From: Oceanospirillum maris DSM 6286 | GTDB taxonomy: Bacteria > Pseudomonadota > Gammaproteobacteria > Pseudomonadales > Halomonadaceae | Length of the DNA: 56,473 nt | Direction of reading: 5' to 3' | Assembly: GCF_000422865.1 (NCBI RefSeq) | Contig: NZ_AUGW01000024.1 | Span: forward strand, 1-56,473 | Shown here: positions 51,207 through 56,473 of the stretch, piece by piece | Layout: the number at the start of each line of letters is the position of its first letter | Position numbering within the stretch: position 1 is the stretch's first letter | The notes under the pieces: generated by a model | What the model saw: only the letters and a program-made list of their open reading frames with translations | What the model was told of the DNA's origin: nothing | Databases searched by the model: none | Translations under genes and position numbers: made by a program

Positions 51207-54020
51207 ATGGATGACGAGCTACTGTTTGCCCTATTGATTTTAGCCCCGCTGGCCGTGCTTATTATGTCAGCGCTGGGGTTAGCTGCCTTTATACGAACCC
51301 GTTCACAGCAAGATGAAATTTATCATCTGCGAGAAGCGTTAAAAGAACACCGCGTTCAACTCGATCAACTTGATGCCCAGTTTAAGGGTGTGGTGGGCAT
51401 CGCTCCGGTGTCAGAAGAAGTTGCCGCTCAAACCGCTAAGGCTTCTTCTGATATTCAAAGCCATAACGAACCTTATAACCATAGTAATAATCCTTCTACC
51501 GATAGCGATAACAAGCCGTCCAGCGAAGTCCGTATATCTAATAGATTCTCTCGCTTAAAAGACAATATCCGTCATAACTGGATGGTTTGGTTAGGCGGTA
51601 CCTGTGTCGGTTTAGCGGGTGTTTTTATGGTGGCGTATTCCATCGAGCAAGGGTTGCTAGGCCCTGAAGCCCGAGTGGTTTTATCGTTGCTGGCAGGTCT
51701 TGGTTTACACGGTCTTGCGGAGCGCTTACAGCGCACAAAGGGCCAGAGCAGTGTCTTTGCCGCTCTAGCCGGTGGTGCCAGTATTATTCTTTACGCGGCG
51801 CTGTTTGCCAGTTTTAAGCTGTTCCCCAGTATTTCTCCTTTGATAATCTTTATCGCCATGGCACTGGTTTCCTTTGGGACGATGGTGCTGGCCCTGCGCC
51901 AAGGTCCAATATTAGCGGCCCTTGGTATTTTGGGCGGTTATGTTGTCCCTATATTGGTTCATACCGGCTCTGGTGATGTTGAGTTGGTATTGGTATATAG
52001 CGCAATACTGACGCTGTTTAGCCTATGGTTAATTTCCTATATTGAGCGGCGCTGGCTCTGGATTGGCGTTATTGCCGGCAGTCTTTTTTGGTGGCTGGCA
52101 TCTCTTTTGGCGGATCCTATGGATGGTGCACGCGCCTTCTATTTGTTGATTATTGCCTATCTGTTTTTGGCGATACCTCGCTTTGACTGGGCACTGCAGC
52201 AGATCGACTGGCGGGTTGGTGAGAAGCATCAGCATAACCTAAAAGATTTGGTGGGCTGGTTTAAGAACTTAAAAAATGCCTCCCTTCGCCATGATCAGGT
52301 TAAGCAGCTTAGACAAAGTGCGGGTTGGTTCCAGGGGATATTACTGCTGCTTGTTATTATGGCTCACAGCTATAGTCTGTTGCTTGAAGGCGTCGCCGAT
52401 GCAAGCCCTATCACTTTATTATTGCTGCCTGCGCTGCTGATTTTGGTTGCCAGCCGAAGACCTGTGTTGCTTCTGTTGCCGGTGATAGCCTTACTGCTGT
52501 CGGTTGTCGCTGCCATTGTACCGTTACTGCAGGAACAGGATCATCAGGTGTTGCTTGGGGCAGCGGTAGAGTCGGTTCAGTACGGTTTGATTGTTCGCTT
52601 TATCCTGCTGGCGCTGCTTTTCTCTGGTACGGGTATCTGGCTGATTTATCAGCGTTACCCGCTACCCGCCTTTTGGGCGGCCTTGGCGGCACTGACCCCT
52701 ATTGGCCTGTTAACCACCGCTTACTATACGCTCAATAGTTTTGCTTTAGAGTGGACTTGGGGTTCAATTGCCGTGGCGATGAGCCTTGGCTATCTGTTTT
52801 TAATGTATGACAAAGCTTTAGAATATAAGTCTTCAGAATACGCTGGTACGCGCTATTTTAGTGATGCTTTTAAGGTGGTGATCATCGCCAGCACACACCT
52901 TAGTATGGCTCTTGTTGCCGTAATCTGGTTAGCAGAGGCATCTCTTACGGTAGCGTTGGCCGCTCAGTTGGTTAGTTTGTCATGGCTGCAACGTCGTTAT
53001 ACGCTAGCGTTTATGCCGTGGGTTATCCGCGGGGTGCTGACCCTTGTTGTGGTTCGGCTAACGTTAAATCCGTGGCTATTAACCTACGGGGCCGATAGCG
53101 ATAGCACCAGTCACTGGTCTCTCTGGACTTACGGCGGGGCAACAGTGTGTACGGGGATTGCCGCTTGGTTAATGCACTCGGATATGAAAATGCGGGCTTG
53201 GTTGCAGGGGGCTACGGCTCATCTGTTAATCTTGACCATTGCGGCAGAGCTGCGCTATTGGCTCTATGATGGTGATATTTTTGCAACCCAGTACAGCTTT
53301 CTTGAGGCTAGTTTAAATACCTTTATTTGGGGTGGCGCTGCGGTGATTTATCTCTATCGCTCCCGCCTTAGCCAACATTTGGTGCGTTTCTATCAGATTC
53401 TAACCGCTGTTCACTTGGGGGCAGCAACCATCAACTATGTGGTCTTTGTTCTGTTGTATGGTAATCCTCTTTGGAGTGATTCGTCGTTGGGAGACTCACC
53501 TTCGATCGCGTCAACACCAATCTGGAATCTGTTACTACTCAGCTATGGCGCACCTATTCTTATCGCGTTGGCGTTATGGCGCTTATTACCGGCTAGATTT
53601 GCTCGCTTTGCAGCGATGGCCGCAGGGGCTAACCTGTTGCTGTTTGTATCCCTAGAGATTCGCCATCTATGGCAAGGCGGTCAGATGACTCTAAGCTTAC
53701 CTACATCCAATGGCGAGCTATACACTTATTCGGCGGTTTGGTTGCTTATGGCCTCGGCGGCGCTCCTGCTAGGCAGTGGATTACAGATAGGTGGTGGGCT
53801 ACAGGTCGATAGGGGGCTACAGGTCGATAGAGGGCTAAAGCGCGCATCCGTCTATAAAGCAGGTATGGGCTTGTTATTGGTTGTGGTCGCTAAGCTATTT
53901 TTAGTTGATATGTCTGATCTTACCGGCCTGTGGCGTGTAACCTCTTTTATGGGATTAGGTTTAGTCTTACTGGTGTTAGCATGGCTGCATCAGCGACTAA
54001 ACCAGCAGAAGAACCGCTGA
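51207..54020 (+). CDS. DUF2339 large multi-spanning membrane protein
   Basis: 937 residues with about 25 hydrophobic helices after an N-terminal helix and a coiled-coil (HLREALKEHRVQLDQLDAQF) plus a Ser/Asn-rich linker (about 90-120). The signature stretch NWMVWLGGTCVGLAGVFMVAYSIEQGLLGPEARVVL (about 130-165) defines DUF2339. Function is unknown. Near the C-terminus an 18-bp unit repeats at 53796-53813 and 53814-53831, adding GLQVDR copies in a loop between helices. It follows rhlE by 59 bases. Confidence 0.87.
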   Translation: MDDELLFALLILAPLAVLIMSALGLAAFIRTRSQQDEIYHLREALKEHRVQLDQLDAQFKGVVGIAPVSEEVAAQTAKASSDIQSHNEPYNHSNNPSTDSDNKPSSEVRISNRFSRLKDNIRHNWMVWLGGTCVGLAGVFMVAYSIEQGLLGPEARVVLSLLAGLGLHGLAERLQRTKGQSSVFAALAGGASIILYAALFASFKLFPSISPLIIFIAMALVSFGTMVLALRQGPILAALGILGGYVVPILVHTGSGDVELVLVYSAILTLFSLWLISYIERRWLWIGVIAGSLFWWLASLLADPMDGARAFYLLIIAYLFLAIPRFDWALQQIDWRVGEKHQHNLKDLVGWFKNLKNASLRHDQVKQLRQSAGWFQGILLLLVIMAHSYSLLLEGVADASPITLLLLPALLILVASRRPVLLLLPVIALLLSVVAAIVPLLQEQDHQVLLGAAVESVQYGLIVRFILLALLFSGTGIWLIYQRYPLPAFWAALAALTPIGLLTTAYYTLNSFALEWTWGSIAVAMSLGYLFLMYDKALEYKSSEYAGTRYFSDAFKVVIIASTHLSMALVAVIWLAEASLTVALAAQLVSLSWLQRRYTLAFMPWVIRGVLTLVVVRLTLNPWLLTYGADSDSTSHWSLWTYGGATVCTGIAAWLMHSDMKMRAWLQGATAHLLILTIAAELRYWLYDGDIFATQYSFLEASLNTFIWGGAAVIYLYRSRLSQHLVRFYQILTAVHLGAATINYVVFVLLYGNPLWSDSSLGDSPSIASTPIWNLLLLSYGAPILIALALWRLLPARFARFAAMAAGANLLLFVSLEIRHLWQGGQMTLSLPTSNGELYTYSAVWLLMASAALLLGSGLQIGGGLQVDRGLQVDRGLKRASVYKAGMGLLLVVVAKLFLVDMSDLTGLWRVTSFMGLGLVLLVLAWLHQRLNQQKNR

Positions 54021-54131
54021 ATATCGTGGTTCTTACCGTAGCGCCTTTGTATAAGGAACATCTGTTCCGTTTCCGCTCCGCGTGGGTTGCGGGTGACCTG
54101 TATTTCAAACGGACAATTGAGCTTCGGGCAC

Positions 54132-54665
54132 TCAGCTTCCGAACAACTCACCGACTGTTTTCATCGGCAAAAACAGTCGGATACGGCCATTGTGTACACA
54201 TAAAACCTCAAAACCGTATTTTGCATAAAAAGCCTGCGCCGAATCGGTTAAACAGTCCACAACAATGGCGTAAGCCCGCATATGCTGATTAACCTGCCAA
54301 AGGTATTTCAACGCACATATCAGGCTGATTTTACCAAGGCCGGAACCATGAAATTCCTGATGAACGGCCAACTGTGCTAGCAGGAAAATAGGAACAGGAT
54401 ATTTAGGGAGTTTCTTGGCTAATGTTACCGGTAGCGTTTCCCGACTGATTGAACTGGGTGCCACACTGTAAAAAGCACAAATGCCATACTTCTGGTTTAA
54501 CAGCGGTTCAGCGCTTGGTAGCACCATTGTCCGGCTGATACCTGCCTGCATATGTTTGGCGGCCTGAGTTCTGATAAATGTATTAAGCTCAGGCTCGCCA
54601 CAATCAAAGGATTCCCGATCATGCTCGGTCTTATTAAGCTCGACAAAAGTGTCCGTCCAGCTCAC
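54132..54665 (-). CDS. GNAT acetyltransferase toxin (TacT-like)
   Basis: 177 residues. FDCGEPELNTFIRTQAAKHMQAGISRTMVL and LAQLAVHQEFHGSGLGKISLICAL with acetyl-CoA loop HGSGLG are typical of GNAT toxins that acetylate aminoacyl-tRNA. FYAKYGFE closes the fold. It overlaps the DUF1778 antitoxin gene by four bases. A functional pair is likely. A basic C-terminus (RIRLFLPMKTV) is standard. Confidence 0.9.
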   Translation of the reverse strand: MSWTDTFVELNKTEHDRESFDCGEPELNTFIRTQAAKHMQAGISRTMVLPSAEPLLNQKYGICAFYSVAPSSISRETLPVTLAKKLPKYPVPIFLLAQLAVHQEFHGSGLGKISLICALKYLWQVNQHMRAYAIVVDCLTDSAQAFYAKYGFEVLCVHNGRIRLFLPMKTVGELFGS

Positions 54666-54931
54666 CGGATACCACTCTCTTCAGCAAACTTAGCCGCACT
54701 CCGCAGCGCCTGATTCGGTGCTTCAGCCTGTTCACAAGCCACCATAAACTCATCAAACAGGCTGTCTTTAACGGTAATGCTTTCGTGCTGCTCGATGACC
54801 TGAGTGGCATCCTCATCCATCAAACGCACCACATACTCGGTCAGACTTTTCAACCCCAAAAGTGCCGAGGCTTTTTCTGCTCTTACTTTGATTTCTTCAT
54901 CCAGACGGATATCTAAACGTGTTGTCGCCAT
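54662..54931 (-). CDS. DUF1778-type ribbon-helix-helix antitoxin
   Basis: 89 residues from ATG 54931 with GGAGG upstream; longer frames beyond it are not supported. The ribbon-helix-helix DNA-binding N-terminus (TTRLDIRLDEEIKVRAEKASALLGLKSLTEYVVRLM) is followed by a toxin-wrapping tail (about 55-89, KDSLFDEFMVACEQAEAPN). It neutralises the adjacent GNAT toxin and represses the pair via the palindromes just upstream. Confidence 0.92.
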   Translation of the reverse strand: MATTRLDIRLDEEIKVRAEKASALLGLKSLTEYVVRLMDEDATQVIEQHESITVKDSLFDEFMVACEQAEAPNQALRSAAKFAEESGIR

Positions 54932-54942
54932 ACTGCCTCCTC

Positions 54943-54961
54943 GTACGGAAAGTTTCCGTAC
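54943..54961. promoter_or_regulatory. Operator of the GNAT/DUF1778 module
   Basis: GTACGGAAAGTTTCCGTAC is a perfect palindrome 12 bases upstream of the antitoxin start. Two further GTACGGA units (55001-55019) lie 40 bases away in direct orientation. Ribbon-helix-helix antitoxins bind such repeats. Confidence 0.75.
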
Positions 54962-55052
54962 TTTTAAGCAAGTATAGAGCAGACTGGGAATAGCAGCAAT
55001 GTACGGAAATCGTACGGATAAATTGAGTGGTCTCAATATAGGGAAAATGATG

Positions 55053-55196
55053 GATGGGTGTCCCGTATTTATTGAAAATGTAGGTCGGCATAAACGCCAG
55101 AATCCGCACTCAAAAACTGCACGGGACGCTATTGGCGCGCCATCCGACACTACCGCAAATTGCATGATGTGAAACTTGTACCCACGCTCCGCGTGG
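55053..55196. repeat. Three dispersed repeats in tandem
   Basis: GATGGGTGTCCC (55053-55064) is the inverse GGGACACCCAT repeat. TAGGTCGG...ATTGGCGCGCCATCCGACA (55081-55149) parallels 25319-25386. CCACGCTCCGCGTGG (55182-55196) belongs to the CGCTCCGCG family; another core copy lies at about 54075-54083. Confidence 0.6.
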
Positions 55197-55214
55197 TTAC
55201 ATCAATATTTCAAC

Positions 55215-55616
55215 CTACTGATGAGAAGCCATATATTCAGTTACCGCATGCGCCAGCAAGCCGGAACGAGTCTCACCATGTTTTTTCGCGTACTGGTCTA
55301 CAGCATTTAGCAGACGCTCAGGAATGGTGATATTCACCCGTTTGGACTTCACCGACAATTTGGATAGATCGATATCCACCAACGCCCAGATACCATTGGC
55401 GTAATCTTTGTTTTTCTGGTGAGCTTCCATAGCGGCAGGAACAGGAATCGCTTCGCCATCCATCAGCATTCCTTCCAGATGACATTCAATCGCTTCCCGT
55501 GCCATATCGATGGCTTCTTCAAGGGTTTCACCGGCAGAGAAACAACCCTCCACATCCGGCACGGTCACGCCAAAATCCGAGTCGCTGTCTTTGTGAATAA
55601 CGATGGGGTATCTCAT
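55215..55616 (-). CDS. hicB: HicB-family antitoxin
   Basis: 133 residues. The N-terminal partial RNase H-like fold (RYPIVIHKDSDSDFGVTVPDVEGCFSAGETLEEAIDMAREAIECHLEGML) and a C-terminal ribbon-helix-helix domain (RVNITIPERLLNAVDQYAKKHGETRSGLLAHAVTEYM) are both present. It neutralises HicA and represses the operon. It follows hicA by one base. Confidence 0.95.
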   Translation of the reverse strand: MRYPIVIHKDSDSDFGVTVPDVEGCFSAGETLEEAIDMAREAIECHLEGMLMDGEAIPVPAAMEAHQKNKDYANGIWALVDIDLSKLSVKSKRVNITIPERLLNAVDQYAKKHGETRSGLLAHAVTEYMASHQ

Positions 55617-55617
55617 A

Positions 55618-55806
55618 TTATCTCCACTCCCAGCCCGCCTGACGGTAGATACTGCGAACAGTGCCGATGGGTAAGTCTTTTTTGGGATGAGGAACAGTCA
55701 CCTTGGTTGCACGTTCCGGATGCTTAAACTGGTGATGATCACCTTTTACATGGTGAAGCACCCAGCCCTCGGCCTTGAGACGCTTGATTATCTCCTTACT
55801 GTTCAT
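55618..55806 (-). CDS. hicA: HicA-family mRNA interferase toxin
   Basis: 62 residues, the canonical size. A double-stranded-RNA-binding-like fold with catalytic His in KGDHHQFKHPER and the ending GTVRSIYRQAGW. It cleaves mRNA when free of HicB. The toxin gene is upstream of the antitoxin, the usual hicAB order. Confidence 0.95.
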   Translation of the reverse strand: MNSKEIIKRLKAEGWVLHHVKGDHHQFKHPERATKVTVPHPKKDLPIGTVRSIYRQAGWEWR

Positions 55807-55949
55807 CGATACACATTATACACACCTCCTTGTGCGTACTCCAAAGTTTGCGATGCAGCTTACAGTCTCAACGGCCTGACCGTTTCACGGATAAATTATA
55901 GGTGTCGCGGTACGAATTACGCGATGGTTTCACTATTCTTGATGAAACG
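55807..55949. other. Short gene-free flank of hicA
   Basis: It holds the hicA promoter; a few T-rich stretches but no clear -10/-35 pair or RNA feature. Confidence 0.3.
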
Positions 55950-56015
55950 CCCTGTGCGGAGCCGCATGCAGGGTGTTGTGGGGGCTGGAGGCTAGATACC
56001 TCCGGCTACCCGATT
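55950..56015 (+). mobile_element. Possible group II intron 3' end remnant
   Basis: CCCTG.GCGG..CCGC..CAGGG hairpin (around 55951-55976) is followed by GTTGTGGGGG and a second hairpin GCTGGAGG/CCTCCGGC (around 55983-56005) and TACCCGATT. I recall such a pair of hairpins at the ends (domains V-VI) of group II introns, but I cannot confirm it. No reverse transcriptase is present. It joins the dGTPase fragment directly. Confidence 0.35.
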
Positions 56016-56180
56016 ATAAGTAAAGTAGAATTTATCTGCGCTACCCTTACCAAAGTACTTTTCATACTCCTGAGCTGCATATAAATCCATCATGCCTGAG
56101 ATGTAGTCAGTAACTAAGCGAGTTTTACAGTCATTAATTGCACGCAATTCTGGTGGTAGTAGGTAGTGTTCAAAAGTCTG
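55992..56180 (-). pseudogene. C-terminal fragment of a dGTPase-like gene
   Basis: About 60 codons: LLPPELRAINDCKTRLVTDYISGMMDLYAAQEYEKYFG is the end of the HD-domain dGTP triphosphohydrolase family (the RxVxDYxxGMTDxYA element). The gene's upstream part is cut by the insertion sequence that begins at 56180; a GTG at 56186 is provided by the element and is not a real start. The downstream end runs into the possible intron remnant, and the last residues are altered. Confidence 0.75.
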
Positions 56181-56473
56181 TGTCACCCCTATAGTTAACC
56201 CTCTACAGGGAGTGACACATTATGTCCGATAAATACGAAATCGACATTCAGGCCTTCGCTAAGGCTCTTCAGTCCGGTCAGGGACTTAATGGTAAAGATG
56301 GCCTTCTGACACCACTGATTAAACAGATTACCGAAGCGGCCTTGGGCGCAGAACTCGATGAGCATATGGCTCAGGATGACCAGCCCAACCGTAAAAACGG
56401 TACCTCCCGTAAAACAGTTAAAACAGCCTCTGGCTCGTTTGAGCTGGACACACCCCGTGACCGTAATGGCTCG
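56180..56473 (+). mobile_element. IS256-family insertion sequence, left end, cut by window edge
   Basis: GTGTCAC at 56180 and GTGACAC at 56212-56218 bracket a short terminal region that leads into the transposase gene. Insertion in the dGTPase-like gene marks the left boundary. The right end is beyond the window. Confidence 0.75.
56222..56473 (+). CDS. IS256-family (mutator-type) transposase, partial
   Basis: The first 84 residues are visible from ATG 56222. LLTPLIKQITEAALGAELDEHM and RKNGTSRKTVKTASGSFELDTPRDRNG are hallmarks of the N-terminal part of IS256/Mutator transposases (ELxxHLGY-like region and RNG). The DDE core is outside the window, so activity cannot be judged. Confidence 0.92.
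   Translation, partial: MSDKYEIDIQAFAKALQSGQGLNGKDGLLTPLIKQITEAALGAELDEHMAQDDQPNRKNGTSRKTVKTASGSFELDTPRDRNGS

Noticed and set aside
1-56473. tRNA, rRNA or CRISPR array
   Set aside because: No clover-leaf with a T-loop consensus, no rRNA-like sequence and no regularly spaced repeats were seen by eye; a tRNAscan/Infernal run would be decisive.

Overview
The window looks like chromosomal DNA of a moderate-GC marine gammaproteobacterium, plausibly an Oceanospirillales or Alteromonadales relative. This is an inference from gene content (RhlE, YnfA, DUF2339, TupABC, an FDH-N/O-like formate dehydrogenase operon with DUF3305/DUF3306, HD-GYP), not from a marker gene. No rRNA, tRNA, CRISPR array or integron integrase was seen.

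Layout. 1-2.3 kb is an accessory tail: the 3' end of a Fic gene, an integron-type attC site that appears to be split by a 164-bp inverted-repeat element, a small zinc-peptidase-like gene that starts just after the attC core, a two-helix membrane protein between two direct repeats, and a tnpB-less IS200/IS605-like right end. 2.3-5.8 kb carries a LysR regulator, an NTF2-like protein and a PhoX/DUF839 protein. 6.3-12.2 kb carries a histidine kinase, a FixJ-type regulator, a periplasmic sugar-binding-like protein and an unrecognised 646-aa membrane protein. 12.2-24 kb is the cofactor block: moaA, moaE, a moaC-moaD fusion, moeA and mobB, then mobA and a tungstate transporter (tupC, tupB, tupA), then a sigma54-activator/kinase pair. 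24-31 kb has azlCD, a 1022-aa helicase with a possible nuclease end (candidate defence gene), ynfA and a YeeE/YedE transporter. 31-46.7 kb is the formate dehydrogenase region: an HTH-PBP regulator, fdhD, a peroxiredoxin, two regulators, DUF3305/DUF3306, a polyferredoxin, a TorD-type chaperone, a Tat mini-protein and FDH alpha, beta and gamma. 46.7-54 kb is core-like (HD-GYP, DUF2805, RhlE, DUF2339). 54-56.5 kb is a mobile tail with two toxin-antitoxin modules, a dGTPase fragment and an IS256-family element.

How it works together. The most striking signal is regulatory. Five sequences with the invariant GG-N10-GC spacing and TTGC of sigma54 promoters lie directly upstream of mobB, tupA, fdhD, the DUF3305 region and the polyferredoxin/FDH operon. 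Near four of them lies a 15-bp motif related to GGGTCAAAATGGGAC or TGGACAAAATGTCCC. The NtrC-type regulator with GAFTGA and its membrane kinase sit beside tupA and are the obvious candidate activator. I infer a dedicated sigma54 regulon that couples tungstate uptake, pterin-cofactor synthesis, FdhD sulfuration and formate dehydrogenase production. The promoter at 36443 is followed by about 150 bases of nested hairpins ending in a T-run, which looks like a regulated small RNA or a leader attenuator.

Another recurrent feature is short in-frame tandem duplications (15-21 bp) inside at least five otherwise ordinary genes.
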